In this document: piece by piece, positions 52,919 to 63,400 of the stretch
Numbering within the stretch: the first letter of the stretch is position 1
Layout of the letters: each line of letters begins with the position of its first letter
NCBI RefSeq assembly: GCF_007860105.1
Contig: NZ_SJPU01000002.1
Coordinates: 1,601,739-1,665,738 of the forward strand
Direction: 5' to 3'
Length of the DNA: 64,000 bases
Origin: Allorhodopirellula heiligendammensis
GTDB taxonomy: Bacteria; Planctomycetota; Planctomycetia; Pirellulales; Pirellulaceae
The notes under the pieces: model-generated
The model's input: the letters and a program-made list of their open reading frames with translations, nothing else
What the model was told of the DNA's origin: nothing
Database searches by the model: none
Translations under genes and position numbers: made by a program

Positions 52919-53959
52919 TTACCCAGGTCGGCCGGAAGGGCGACGAGGGATGTAGGTGCAGCAGTCCGCTGGGCAGACGTCGTGCCAGGGCCCAAGTTTG
53001 CCCAGGGATGGCTTTTCATCGATTATCCCCAGGCGCTCTTGTACGAGCGAGCGAATCATCTGGACGAACTTGGGCGACGTCCCCGCTGTCCTAGCGCGGG
53101 CCATCTTGATACCCCGCTGGGCACACAGATCAGCGGCTTCTTCATCCAAGTCGAACATGACCTCCATATGGTCGCTGACGAATCCGATCGGCAAGATGAC
53201 GAGCGCCGAAATTTTCTGCTCGTCATCGAGTCTGGCAATCTCATCGAGCACGTCGGGTTCAAGCCATGGCTGAGTCGGCGGTCCGCTGCGGCTTTGGTAG
53301 ACCAGATCCCAGTCGCTCACCTCCGAGGCGTCGGCTACCAACCGGCATGCCTCCCGCAGTTGCAGCTCGTAGTCACAGTTTTCTGCCATGCTCAGCGGGA
53401 TACTGTGAGCGGTAAACAGCAGTTTCGTTGCCCGCGGTTCGCACTCGATCGACTCCGCTGCGGCGCGAACGCTATCGACCATCGTGGCGATAAAATCAGG
53501 GTGATTGAAACCCATTCGCACCTTCTCGATCAACGGTGCACCCTCACCGACCTGTTCGCGGGCAGCTGCAATATTTTCGCGATATTGGCGGCACCCACTG
53601 TAAGAGCTAAACACGTTGGTGAAGAACGCCAGAGCACGTTGGCGTCCATCGGCCTTCATCTGCTCGAGCGTGTCAGCAAAATAAGGTTCCCAATTTCGAT
53701 TGCCCCAGTACACCGGCAGATCGATTCCGGCGGTTTGGAACTCGGACTCGATGGCAGCTAGTAACTCGCGATTTTGCTGGTTGATCGGGCTGACGCCGCC
53801 GAAATGCGCGTAGTGCTCAGCGACCTCGAGCATCCGCTCGCGCGGCACATTTTTGCCACGCAGCACGTTCTCGAGGAAGGGAATCACATCGTCGGGGCCT
53901 TCTGGCCCACCGAAGGATACCAGCAGGAATGAGTCGTACGGAGTCGGGCTCGACATCAA
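52919..53959 (-). CDS. hemH: Ferrochelatase, possible iron-sulfur type (346 aa)
   Basis: Inserts Fe2+ into protoporphyrin IX or coproporphyrin III. Visible: YDSFLLVSFGGPEGPDDV at the start, GGVSPINQQNRELL, YWGNRNWEPYFADTL, the catalytic His region LLFTAHSIPLSMAE (H185), and conserved VILPIGFVSDHMEVMFDLDE (E266). Cysteines at C123 (SSYSGCRQYRENI), C329, C333 and C334 (DVCPADCC, near the C-terminus) fit a [2Fe-2S] cluster as in actinobacterial ferrochelatases. This is inference from the Cys pattern. The 3' neighbours give no heme operon. Its start overlaps the ACT gene by 4 nt. Confidence 0.95.
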   Translation of the reverse strand: MMSSPTPYDSFLLVSFGGPEGPDDVIPFLENVLRGKNVPRERMLEVAEHYAHFGGVSPINQQNRELLAAIESEFQTAGIDLPVYWGNRNWEPYFADTLEQMKADGRQRALAFFTNVFSSYSGCRQYRENIAAAREQVGEGAPLIEKVRMGFNHPDFIATMVDSVRAAAESIECEPRATKLLFTAHSIPLSMAENCDYELQLREACRLVADASEVSDWDLVYQSRSGPPTQPWLEPDVLDEIARLDDEQKISALVILPIGFVSDHMEVMFDLDEEAADLCAQRGIKMARARTAGTSPKFVQMIRSLVQERLGIIDEKPSLGKLGPWHDVCPADCCTYIPRRPSGRPG

Positions 53960-54471
53960 ACAGCTCCGCCGTCACCAGTTGCGTCATCTCCATCCAAGTC
54001 TGCTTCGGTGATGATGCGAAAGCCCTTGTCATTGAGCGTTTTCATCGCCTCATCGATGCCTTCGACCATAATGGCCACGGCGGGTTTGCCATGCGGCCGG
54101 ACGATCAACGGATAAGCTTGGATGATATTCAGCTCCGCTTGTAGCAACGCGGTGCACACACGCAGCAGCGGCTGGGGCCCTTCGGGCAACTCCACCCCAA
54201 TCAGATCCGTTTCGATAATGGCCAGCCCCGAGCGTTCGAGAATCTCTCGACCACGATCGGGATCGCTGATCAGAAACCTGACGAACGCGCACTCCGCAGC
54301 ATCATTGATCGACAGGGCGACGATTCGAATCCCCGTCCCTTCAAAGCGGCGGATGACTTCGAGCAATTGACCGACGCGATTCTCAAGGAAGATCGTGAAT
54401 TGTCGGATCGCGGGGAACTCACGTCCCCTTAACGTTTCATAAGGGGTGCTCACGTCGGAACCAAAGTTCAT
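53956..54471 (-). CDS. Tandem ACT-domain regulatory protein (171 aa)
   Basis: Two ACT domains in tandem: about 20-90 (FTIFLENRVGQLLEVIRRFE, GIRIVALSINDAAECAFVRF) and about 95-165 (LLRVCTALLQAELNIIQAYP, GKPAVAIMVEGIDEAM). The C-terminus is acidic (DLDGDDATGDGG). The MNFGSDVSTPYET start at 54471 gives a natural N-terminus and is favoured over an upstream in-frame start at 54576. ACT pairs bind amino acids and regulate enzymes in cis or trans; none is fused here. It is coupled to hemH by ATGA, which suggests ligand-dependent control of ferrochelatase or simply shared expression. Confidence 0.87.
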   Translation of the reverse strand: MNFGSDVSTPYETLRGREFPAIRQFTIFLENRVGQLLEVIRRFEGTGIRIVALSINDAAECAFVRFLISDPDRGREILERSGLAIIETDLIGVELPEGPQPLLRVCTALLQAELNIIQAYPLIVRPHGKPAVAIMVEGIDEAMKTLNDKGFRIITEADLDGDDATGDGGAV

Positions 54472-55150
54472 GCGACCGTTCTCTGTCTGGTGGGCGGGAA
54501 TAAAAAACTGTCCGGCAAGGGCCTCTCGCTCTCCCAGCAACGTGAGCCAACTTTCACAGGGCACCGGATGCCCCATGCCGCCAGCAAAATTGTCGGCTCG
54601 CCGAATCAGCGGGTGGCGGGATCAGCTTCCTTATCGGGCAAGTTCGATGTTCAAGAGTGTAGCGAGGACAGCCAATTCGGGCAAACTGACGTGGTATAAC
54701 CAGCAGCGTTCTATTCACCGAATTCGTTGCTCGCAGGTAACTCAATACGGAACGAAAGGAGGCCGCCGCAGTCAGCGTTGACGCCGCACCGGGATAACTT
54801 GCCAGCAACGAAGTCAGGCAAATCGCGGTCCAGTCGTTTCCTTGACAGGCATCGGCGCCTAGAACCATTCCCCTTCACTAGAACGTTGTTAATTCTACAG
54901 ATGAACCTGTGGTCTAACGTTTCGATCGCGTCGCAATCATAGCCTCATCCGAAGTAACTTAATGAAAATGCGCGTTCCTGAACGGACAAACATCGCGTGA
55001 ATTGGCGAACCCAATGCGCCAGCGAGGTAGCTCATGGCGTCCCTCTCTAGCGATGTGGGTTCCTATTTTCACGTTGATATCGCAGGTGTCACTATGTGAC
55101 CAACGGGTGTCACGCTACGCTGCCAGATGACAATTTCGTGGCCGCGATCC
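54472..55150. other. Intergenic, no gene recognised
   Basis: About 680 bp between the ACT gene start and the sulfatase stop. Six-frame reading shows no credible gene, only short frames with poor composition. A small hairpin, GTCAC-TAT-GTGAC, occurs at about 55086-55098. No tRNA or other RNA gene recognised. Confidence 0.4.
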
Positions 55151-57085
55151 TCACTCTCGCAGGGTCTGGAGCAGTCGGTCGACGTAATCACCACCCCGCT
55201 TGGGAGCGTTGTCGTGCTTGCCCTTGATCGCCTCGAGCGTTTGGCCAGAAGTCACTTGCACGGATTCACGATTTGCATCGACTACGTTCAGTGCTGCGAT
55301 GCCGATGTAGTACCCGTCGCGCGGTTGATCAGCCAGTCGCATCAGTACTTTCGTGGCGGCTGCCTGCAACTGCTCGTCTTCCACTCGCATCAAACCGTCG
55401 ACGGCCGCCAAGCGAACGCTTGGGTTGGAATCCTCGAGGAGGCTCACGAGCAATTGCGTTGCGGCGGTGGCTGTCTCGGCGGGCAATGAATCTCGGTGCG
55501 CCTCGAGTCCCAGCGCCAAACCGCGGGTACCCCAGTATCGCACGGCACTGTCATCGTTCTTGCACAGCTGTGTCATGTTGCCGACGACTTCCGCATTGCA
55601 GACCTGCCAGGCGTCGCTGGCTTGCCAGGCCGCCGACACGAGGCCGTCGACATCAAATTCATCCGAGAGTGCGTAGGTGCGTGGGGCGACCTCCTTGGTG
55701 CGGAGGTGCATTTCAGCTTCGGTCAGCAGGCCCAGGTCACGGGTCGAGCGCATCCACTGCTTCGTCGCGTTTCGCAGTTCCGCCAGTTTCTCTTGATGTT
55801 CGGGTGAGGAAGCCAGGTTGTTGACTTCGTCTGGATCGGTCTGCAGGTCAAACAGGTCTTCGACGGGTTTCGTCTTCCAGAATCGTGCTTGAGCTTCGTT
55901 AAGTTCACCCGCATCGAACAAGTCTTTCCAAATGCGGGTTGTCGGTGTCTCAAACATGTAAGCAACGTGTTTGAGGTACGGTCGATCGGGATAGAAATGG
56001 CGTAGATAGACGAAACGCCCATCAGTGCAACTGCGAACCATTTCGATGCGCTCGTCCATCCGTCCGCGGTATCCGAACAGATGTTTTTTAGGCTGACCAT
56101 CGAACTTGCCCATGAAGGGAACGCCTTGCATGTTCTGGGGCGGCCGTGAGCCCGCCAACGTGATCGCGGTCGGTGCCAAGTCAACGAAGCTTACCAACCG
56201 GTCGGTCATGCCGCCCGGTGCGTAGTCCGCAGGTGCGAGGTGGCGATAAGCCTCGGGAACATGAACCACCAGAGGTACCTGCAGCCCCGAGTTGAGTGGC
56301 CAACGTTTGCTGCGGGGCATACCGCTGCCATGATCGCCGTAATAGAAAATGATCGTAGAGTCGGTTAGCCCAGCTTTCTCGATTTGATCCAGGGCTCGGC
56401 CAACCTGCGTATCCATTTCGGTCAATCGATCGTAATATTGGGCCCAGTCGCGACGAACCTCCGGTGTATCGGGATGGTACGAAGGGAGGGGAGCGTTCGC
56501 TGGATCATGCACCAGGGTGTGGGGCTGATTACGGATCTTGCTTTCGTGCGAAATCGTGTAGTTGAAAACGCTGAAGAATGGTGTCGACTTGTCGGGCCGA
56601 TTCTTCCAGTGCGCCTTGCCACCGCTCTCGTTCCATCCCGCATCACTATCGGCCTGGGTGAAATTGTAGTCGGTCTTGGAATTGTTGGTGCAATAGTAAC
56701 CCGCCTCGCGGAGGACACGCGGGTACAACTTGATATCGGTGGGGAGTGCCACGCTGCTCCGCATGTTTTCGCCACCGAGGCTCGTTGCATACATCCCTGA
56801 AATGATCGTCGTCCGAGCCGGGGCGCAGACAGGAGCATTGGACCAACACATTTTGTATCGCAGCGACCGGGCGGCCAGTTCATCAATGTGCGGTGTGTCG
56901 GCGTACGCATCACCGTAGCAGCCGAGTTGGGGGCCGTTGTCTTCGCTGGTTAACCACAGAATGTTCGGGGGCGGAAGTTTGTCAGAGCCTTCGTCGGCAT
57001 GTCCTGGGCTGCCGGCTGACAGGGCGAGCAGTGCCGCCAGGCTCCCAGCAAAAGTGAATGCGAAGCGTAGGAGGGTGTGATTCAT
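55151..57085 (-). CDS. Exported sulfatase with C-terminal HEAT-like repeats (644 aa)
   Basis: Type I sulfatase. It has a signal peptide (about 1-30) and PPPNILWLTSEDNGPQLGCY (metal Asp region). The formylglycine motif is CAPAR at C87-R91 within SNAPVCAPARTTIISG; the Cys is converted to formylglycine by an FGE encoded elsewhere. Later motifs are YYGDHGSGMPRSKRWPL (Asp/His metal ligands) and VDLAPTAITLAG. The C-terminal ~140 residues contain repeated helical units (AVRYWGTRGLALGLEAHRD, SNPSVRLAAVDGLMRVED) of HEAT type. Planctomycete sulfatases desulfate marine polysaccharides. The M20 peptidase gene is 163 bp upstream on the same strand. Confidence 0.95.
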   Translation of the reverse strand: MNHTLLRFAFTFAGSLAALLALSAGSPGHADEGSDKLPPPNILWLTSEDNGPQLGCYGDAYADTPHIDELAARSLRYKMCWSNAPVCAPARTTIISGMYATSLGGENMRSSVALPTDIKLYPRVLREAGYYCTNNSKTDYNFTQADSDAGWNESGGKAHWKNRPDKSTPFFSVFNYTISHESKIRNQPHTLVHDPANAPLPSYHPDTPEVRRDWAQYYDRLTEMDTQVGRALDQIEKAGLTDSTIIFYYGDHGSGMPRSKRWPLNSGLQVPLVVHVPEAYRHLAPADYAPGGMTDRLVSFVDLAPTAITLAGSRPPQNMQGVPFMGKFDGQPKKHLFGYRGRMDERIEMVRSCTDGRFVYLRHFYPDRPYLKHVAYMFETPTTRIWKDLFDAGELNEAQARFWKTKPVEDLFDLQTDPDEVNNLASSPEHQEKLAELRNATKQWMRSTRDLGLLTEAEMHLRTKEVAPRTYALSDEFDVDGLVSAAWQASDAWQVCNAEVVGNMTQLCKNDDSAVRYWGTRGLALGLEAHRDSLPAETATAATQLLVSLLEDSNPSVRLAAVDGLMRVEDEQLQAAATKVLMRLADQPRDGYYIGIAALNVVDANRESVQVTSGQTLEAIKGKHDNAPKRGGDYVDRLLQTLRE

Positions 57086-57248
57086 GGGGAGCCTCGTGAT
57101 GGGGGTTCAGAAGTGGGGAAGTGTGAATGGGGCCACGCTCACTTGAATGTGGCCGAATCGATGCCGGGTTTGCCGCTCCAACCACGCTCACGCGAATGCA
57201 GTTGCATCGCAATAGTGAAGACACTGGTGAAGGGACTGGCAAGCAAAC

Positions 57249-58652
57249 TCACGGCTTGCCAATCGCTTGCCAGAGTGCGGCGGAGGCGCGAATGCCGCGG
57301 TGGAAATCAGCCACGGAGAACTTTTCATTGGGGCTATGGGCGGCATCGTCATTCTGACCCCAGCCGAGCAACAACACGTCGCACCCGAGCACCTCTTGGA
57401 ACCGTGCTAGGATCGGGATTGAACCACCTTCGCGGATCATCACGGGCGGTACACCAAAAGCGGATTCGACCGCATCAGCGGCGGCGATCGTGTACGGGCT
57501 GGTGGCGTCGGCCAGCATCGCTGCGGCTCCATGATCGGGTTTGAGTTCGATCCGGACTCCGGTCGGGCAGTGCCGCTGCAGATGCTCGTCGATCAGGCGT
57601 GTGACGCGCTCAGGATGTTGCCCGGGCACCAAGCGGCAACTGAACTTAGCGGAGGCTTTGGCCGGCAATACTGTTTTCACACCTTCGCCTTGGTGACCCG
57701 ATGTTAGGCCATTGATATCGAGTGACGGTCGCCCCCACCGGCGTTCGTCGGTCGTGAATCCAGGTTCGCCCGCCAACGCGTTGGCTCCCACGCTGCGGGC
57801 AAATTCAGCGTCATCGCTGCCGAGCTGTTTCCACGCGTCGCGTTCAATATCGGGAATGGGCAGGACGTCATCGTAGAATCCGTCAATCGCGATCTTGCCG
57901 TCCTTGTCGAGCATGCTCGACAGCAGATGACATAACGCCATCGCTGGGTTCATCACCGCGCCGCCAAAGGAGCCACTGTGCAGATCATGGCTGGGGCCGT
58001 CGACGAATAACTCATACGTAGCGATCCCACGCAGACCGCAGGTGATGGCGGGGCGATTCGGTGCGTACTGGCTGCTGTCGCTGACGGCGACGACATCGCA
58101 GGCGAGTTTGTCGGCGAGGCGCGGCAGGTACTTTTCCAGGTTGCCGCTGCCGACTTCCTCCTCACCCTCGATCAGGAACTTAATTTGAATCGGCAGTGTT
58201 CGCCCGCTGGCGAGCCACTGCGTCACCGCCAGCACGTGAGTGAGGACCTGCCCTTTGTCATCGGTGGCACCGCGTGCATAGATTTTACCATCGCGAATAA
58301 CGGGCTCAAACGGGGGGCTGTCCCACAGTTCGAGTGGTTCGGGAGGTTGAACATCATAGTGTCCATAAACCAGGGCGACCGGTGTTTTTTTTCCGTCACG
58401 AGCTTCAGGTAGGGGAGTTTCAGCGTAAATCAGTGGAAATCCATCCGTGGCTATCGATTCCGTCATCAACCCCGCGTCGGCGAATTTTTGCTTGACCCAC
58501 TCCGCCGCCGCGTGAACATTTTTCTTTGCGGACGAATCGCTACTGACACTCGCGATCCGCAGCCAATCCATCAATTCACGCTCGAAACGATCGGCGTTTT
58601 TAGCCAGGAAGTCGAGAAAGTCGGCGGGTAACAGCGGAGATGAAGTCGTCAT
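57249..58652 (-). CDS. M20/M28-fold dipeptidase (467 aa)
   Basis: Di-zinc peptidase of the M20 family. Zinc ligands: His in VALVYGHYDVQPPEP, bridging Asp in GATDDKGQVLTHV, catalytic Glu in EGEEEVGSGNLEKYL, and the Asp in VVAVSDSSQYAPNRP. The dimerisation insert carries SGSFGGAVMNPAMALCHLL, GLTSGHQGEGVKTVLPAKAS and FSCRLVPGQHPERV. A C-terminal His is expected near WGQNDDAAHSPNEKF (HSPNE). No signal peptide, so it is probably cytoplasmic. Substrate is a dipeptide or similar amide. Divergent from clpS. Confidence 0.94.
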   Translation of the reverse strand: MTTSSPLLPADFLDFLAKNADRFERELMDWLRIASVSSDSSAKKNVHAAAEWVKQKFADAGLMTESIATDGFPLIYAETPLPEARDGKKTPVALVYGHYDVQPPEPLELWDSPPFEPVIRDGKIYARGATDDKGQVLTHVLAVTQWLASGRTLPIQIKFLIEGEEEVGSGNLEKYLPRLADKLACDVVAVSDSSQYAPNRPAITCGLRGIATYELFVDGPSHDLHSGSFGGAVMNPAMALCHLLSSMLDKDGKIAIDGFYDDVLPIPDIERDAWKQLGSDDAEFARSVGANALAGEPGFTTDERRWGRPSLDINGLTSGHQGEGVKTVLPAKASAKFSCRLVPGQHPERVTRLIDEHLQRHCPTGVRIELKPDHGAAAMLADATSPYTIAAADAVESAFGVPPVMIREGGSIPILARFQEVLGCDVLLLGWGQNDDAAHSPNEKFSVADFHRGIRASAALWQAIGKP

Positions 58653-58824
58653 GGTGAAGTTCTGTGAGGGGAGTCATCGCGACTGTGCGGATTGGGCAAT
58701 CCGTGAGCACGGGGGTCGCGCAACCTTTGGGAAAATCGGCGCAGCAGGCCTAACAGGTGAAATCGTTTCACCACTACAATAACGTTTTTGCGGTACAATC
58801 GTGATTGAGGAGAACCAAGAAATC

Positions 58825-59187
58825 ATGTCTGACGAAGAAAACATGTTTGAAGAAGTCGTCTCTGTTGCTGTTGCCGAACCGAAAACGAAGAAGCAGTCGC
58901 GGACCAAGCCGAAACGGCAGCCGCCGTATCACGTGATTTTGTGGGATGACACCGATCACACGTTTGACTATGTCATTAAGATGATGGGTGAGTTGTTCCG
59001 GATGCCGCGAGAAAAAGGCTATCAACTCGCCAAAGAAGTCGATACGAGCGGTCGGGCGATCTGCATGACGACGACGCTCGAACTCGCTGAGTTGAAACGA
59101 GACCAGATTCATGCGTTTGGTCGCGATGATGCATCGGCACACTGCAAAGGCAGCATGTCTGCGACGATCGAACCCGCTGAAGGTTGA
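58825..59187 (+). CDS. clpS: ATP-dependent Clp protease adaptor ClpS (120 aa)
   Basis: Delivers N-degron substrates to ClpA/ClpC. The ClpS core starts PPYHVILWDDTDHTFDYVIK, with N-terminal-residue pocket residues in DDTDHT and MMGELFRMPREKGYQLAKEV, VDTSGRAICMTTTLELAELK. The N-terminal 40 residues are charged and disordered. The ATG at 58825 with GGAG about 12 nt upstream is preferred; a GTG at 58801 is also in frame. It is the first of a compact plus-strand run with two other genes, 2 nt and 4 nt apart. Confidence 0.93.
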   Translation: MSDEENMFEEVVSVAVAEPKTKKQSRTKPKRQPPYHVILWDDTDHTFDYVIKMMGELFRMPREKGYQLAKEVDTSGRAICMTTTLELAELKRDQIHAFGRDDASAHCKGSMSATIEPAEG

Positions 59188-59189
59188 AA

Positions 59190-59495
59190 ATGAAATCTCA
59201 TACGGCTCAGACCGTGCTGGACGAATGTTACCTCGAAACGCGTGCTAAGCTGCTCGAAGTCGCAGCGGTATTGGACCGTGTCGACCGGGCGGGGGCAACG
59301 AAGTCACCGTTAACGGGTGACGCAGCTGCCAAGCGGGAGCAAATTGCCGAAGCGATCCAGATCCTGCTGCTCGACACACCCACGCGGGCGGAATCAATCC
59401 AGCAGCTGTTCTCGCGCCCGTTTGATCCGCAGTGGCGTTCAAACTTTGGACTGCAGGTCGAGCACGCCTCCCCATCCAACACACGAGAAAGCTGA
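59190..59495 (+). CDS. Small protein of unknown function (101 aa)
   Basis: Begins 2 nt after clpS and ends 4 nt before the TatD-like gene, so it is part of the operon. It is predominantly helical (KLLEVAAVLDRVDRAGATKS, AAKREQIAEAIQILLLDTPT, AESIQQLFSRPFDP). No family recognised, no signal. It may be a partner of the hydrolase downstream. Confidence 0.78.
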   Translation: MKSHTAQTVLDECYLETRAKLLEVAAVLDRVDRAGATKSPLTGDAAAKREQIAEAIQILLLDTPTRAESIQQLFSRPFDPQWRSNFGLQVEHASPSNTRES

Positions 59496-59499
59496 AGCG

Positions 59500-60309
59500 A
59501 TGGATTTCATCGACCCGCACATTCACATGGTCAGCCGCACCACGGACGACTATGAGACGCTCGCCCGGATGGGCTGCGTGGCGCTCAGTGAGCCCGCCTT
59601 TTGGGCAGGGTTTGATCGCGGCAGCGCCGATGGTTTTCGCGACTACTTTGAGCAGCTCACGACGGTCGAACCCCGCCGGGCGGCACAGTTTGGGATCGAG
59701 CATTATTGTTGGTTGTGCATCAATGCCAAAGAAGCGGAGAACGTCGCGCTGTCACGCGAAGTGATCGCCATGATCCCCGAGTTCCTCGATCGACCTGGGG
59801 TGCTTGGCATCGGTGAAATCGGACTCAACAAAAATACGAAAAATGAAGCGACCATTTTTCTCGAGCACCTTGATCTGGCGGTCGAACATGACCAATTGAT
59901 CCTGATCCACACGCCGCATCTGGAGGACAAGTATCAGGGTACGCGGATGATCTTGGATATGCTGTGCGACGACTCGCGGATCAATCCCGATCGTGTGTTG
60001 GTCGACCACGTTGAAGAGCACACGATTGGCGAGGTACTCGATCGCGGTTTCTGGGCGGGGATGACGCTGTACCCGGTTACGAAATGCACACCCGACCGGG
60101 CTGCCGACATGATCGAGCGTTTTGGCGGCGAGCGTTTGCTGGCCAATTCCGCAGGCGACTGGGGGATCAGTAAACCGACTGCGATTCCGGATTTGATTTT
60201 CCAAATGCGGCGCCGCGGCTACGACGAATCACTGATCCGACGCGTGGTGCATGACAACCCCGCCGAGTTCTTTGCTAAGAGCGGCAAATTCGTGCAGCCG
60301 GTTCGGTAG
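59500..60309 (+). CDS. TatD-like metal-dependent hydrolase (269 aa)
   Basis: Amidohydrolase-fold TatD relative. The metal His pair is in MDFIDPHIHMVSRTTDDYET (residues 1-20). Glu and downstream residues are in VLGIGEIGLNKNTKNEATIF, His in LILIHTPHLEDKYQGTRM, VLVDHVEEHTIGEVL and an Asp in LLANSAGDWGISKPT. The ATG at 59500 gives this natural start; longer in-frame starts overlap the previous gene. Related proteins occur in ebo-type gene clusters, but the other ebo genes are not here. Substrate unknown. Confidence 0.9.
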   Translation: MDFIDPHIHMVSRTTDDYETLARMGCVALSEPAFWAGFDRGSADGFRDYFEQLTTVEPRRAAQFGIEHYCWLCINAKEAENVALSREVIAMIPEFLDRPGVLGIGEIGLNKNTKNEATIFLEHLDLAVEHDQLILIHTPHLEDKYQGTRMILDMLCDDSRINPDRVLVDHVEEHTIGEVLDRGFWAGMTLYPVTKCTPDRAADMIERFGGERLLANSAGDWGISKPTAIPDLIFQMRRRGYDESLIRRVVHDNPAEFFAKSGKFVQPVR

Positions 60310-60467
60310 ATTTCCACCGTCAGGAAGCAGGCGTCATGGAAGATCGATCTCGCTGTGGAAGCGGGTTGGCCGGCCGCGTAGCCTGAAGGCTGCTGGTCAA
60401 AGAGCTGTATCCCTCCGCTTTCGCTCCCAATGTTCCTCAGCTTCCGCTCCGAGAGAGACCCGCTGCT

Positions 60468-63400
60468 CTAGAGAACGGGGGGCGCTCCATCGGGCAGCAA
60501 GAGACTCGGTTCTCGGGAAGGAGGCGTTTGGACCGTTGTGGCCCATGCTCTTGCAATTTCTTGCACACGCCGCAGCTCTTTGAGTTCATCGGCAACGTTG
60601 TCAGTTGTCGACGGAACGCCCGCCTCAACCTGTGACTGTAGATCCTGATGCAGCCGCTCGAACCATTCAGCATCGCTGCTGTTGCGTTCGAGTTCTGACG
60701 CACGACGATTATGAGCGGGTGGGGCTACGTATCGCAGGCATGACTTCAGCGTATGGGCCGCCGTTTTAAATGCTTTGTTGTTACCATCGGTAGCCGCTCG
60801 ATCAAGCCGTTCGATCAGTTCAGGAATCTCCTCAGCGATGCCTTCGCAAACGGATGCCATGGTGGAGTCGTCGTCGCCGCAGAACGCCGCCAGCCGCGCC
60901 CACCAATCGTCTGAGTTTTCGGATTCAGCGTCAGGGGCCTGATAGGGACCCGCCAATTCCGTCGTCGGGCCGGGCCGCTGCACGGCCTTTTCAATTTCGG
61001 CCACAAGCGGTTCCAAGTGAATTGGCTTGGTGATGTAGCCGACCATGCCAGCGTCGCGGCACATTTCTCGGTGTTGGTCGGTGACATGGGCCGTCAATGC
61101 GATCATGGGTGGCAGGGGACGCTGCAGCTGCTCGGCGAGAGCCGCCAGCTTGGCGGCTACTTCGGTGCCGTCCATCCCGGGCATCTGCAGGTCCATCAGC
61201 ACACAGTCGAATGATTCACGCCGAAAGTGTGCTAGCGCCGCGGTGCCTCCGTCGGCAGTCGTTACGCGATGGCCAACCGAAACAAGTTGATCGTGAATGA
61301 CTAGGCGATTCGTCGGGCTGTCATCGACGAGTAGCAAGTGAAACCTGCCAGCCCTATCTGTGCTGTTGTTCGATTCGGCAACCGCAGAGGGCGCTGTGTC
61401 GATTTCCGCCTGAGGCAACATTGGGATGGCGGCACCGCGACCTGACTGACGCAGCGGCTCGCCATGGAGCCACCGCCTGAGTTCGTCGGGGTGGACCGGC
61501 TCGATGATGATGGTGTCTTCGGTTCGGGCCCGACGAGGGGTTGGCTCACCGGTGTGAGTAAGCCACAGGACCCGATCGGTTGACTTGCGAGCCCGGGCTC
61601 GCCACGCCGCATCGGCGGTGCGGTTGACGAGAATCCAGTAAATGGGCGTGGTCTCACGGTTGGCGGTGTTGCGTTGTCCCTTCCGTGAAGCTAACGGGCG
61701 AGCGGCCACTTGATCGGGACGGCAGGCTGTCCAGCCATCGAAGTTGAGCGTCTCGGTGAGTGCTGACTCGATCGCATCGTTGTCTACGGAGATAACCACA
61801 GTCCCGCGGGTGGAGTCGGGTCTTGGTACTGGCGGAGGGTCTATCGTCTTGTCAGAGGAGCCAGCTAGTTTCAGTTCTAATCGGACGCGAAAACAGCTGC
61901 CCATACCCGCTTCGCTGCTCAGTTCAATTCCGCCGCCCATCCGTTCGGCCAAGCCGCGCGCAATCGCGAGTCCCAGCCCTGTACCTCCATAGCGTTTATT
62001 GGTCCCTCGATCCGCCTGCTCGAAGGCGTCGAAGATCCGCAATTGATTCTCCGGAGCAATCCCGATTCCGGTGTCCGTGATGACCAGCTCAAAGGTACAT
62101 TTCTTTCTCGGGGGGCGGGAGTCATCTGTCGCAGCTCCCCCGGGGTTCGGTTCTGCCATCGCCAGTCTTAGGCTGACAAGACCACGGGGGGTGAATTTGA
62201 TGGCGTTGCCGACCAAGTTGACGATGATCTGACGGATGCGTTTGGCGTCGGCCACCACGCGGCGGGGAAGTCGCGGGTCAATCGACAGGTTCAACCGGAC
62301 GGGTTTATCCGCCACGCGTACGGCGAGGCACCCGAAGGCGTCTCCGACGGTTTCATGCAGATCAATCAGGTGCGGGTCGATGGCAACTCGCCCGGCCTCA
62401 ATGGCTGAGAAGTCGAGAATGTCTTCGATCGCATCGTGCAGCAGCTCAGTGTTTTGCGATATCAGGTTGACATATCTACGGGAGAGTGCCGACAGAGACT
62501 GCCCGGCGAGCAATTCGGTAAGCCCGCGAATCCCACCCAGTGGAGTGCGTAGTTCGTGTGAGATGCCCGCCATGAACTGCGTTTTTGTGCGGTTGGCTTG
62601 CTCCGCGACCGCTTTGGCTTCACGCATGGCGTCGAAGGCTTGCTGCTGCAGTGTCACGTCGCGAATGATGACGGCCCGGCCATCGCGTTCGCCTAGCGGG
62701 ATGGCGTGCATGGAGACCTCGCTATCGAAAGCGACGCCGTCACCTCGACGCAGTCGAAGTTGATGTCGCTGAGCAAATGACAGCGTATCCCATGTGGCGG
62801 TCTCTTGCCGAAACGTCGCGGTGGTGAACTGAGGCTGCTCGTTTGTGGCTACCGGCATGATCAGGTCACCGAGCGGGCGGCCCACCAGGCGACCGCCCCC
62901 GGCCTGGAGCAGCTGCATCGCGGCTGGGTTTGCCTCCATAATCACATTGCGGTCATCTACCAGCAACACGGCGTCGGCAGCCGCTTCAAACAGAGCACGC
63001 TTGCGTGCCTCGCTGTTCTGCAACGCCATCGCCCCGCGATGCTTTTCGGTTACGTCCCAAAAAATGGCTTGAATCCCGATGCAGTGGCCGTGCTGGTCAT
63101 ACTCCGGGGCTTTGAACACCTGGACGAAGCCGGGGCGCCCGTCCGCACCGGGATGCTCCGCTACGCGGTCCACGTGCACCCCGGTTTCCATCACGCTCAA
63201 ATCATCAGCCCGATATCGCGCCGCCAGCTCGGGGGCGTACAGGTCCTCATCCGTACTGCCGATCACGTCGATGGGTAGCAGGCCCAGTTCGGCGCAGAAC
63301 GGATCGTTGGCGTACGTGAACACACCCGCAGCGTTCTTGCGAGCGACCTGCAGATGCATTCGATCCATGATCGACTGATACGTCGTCTCGCTTTGATCGA

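Noticed and set aside
55016-55075. tRNA-like letters (GGTAGCTCA, GGGTTCC)
   Set aside because: The acceptor, anticodon and T arms cannot be paired; not a tRNA.
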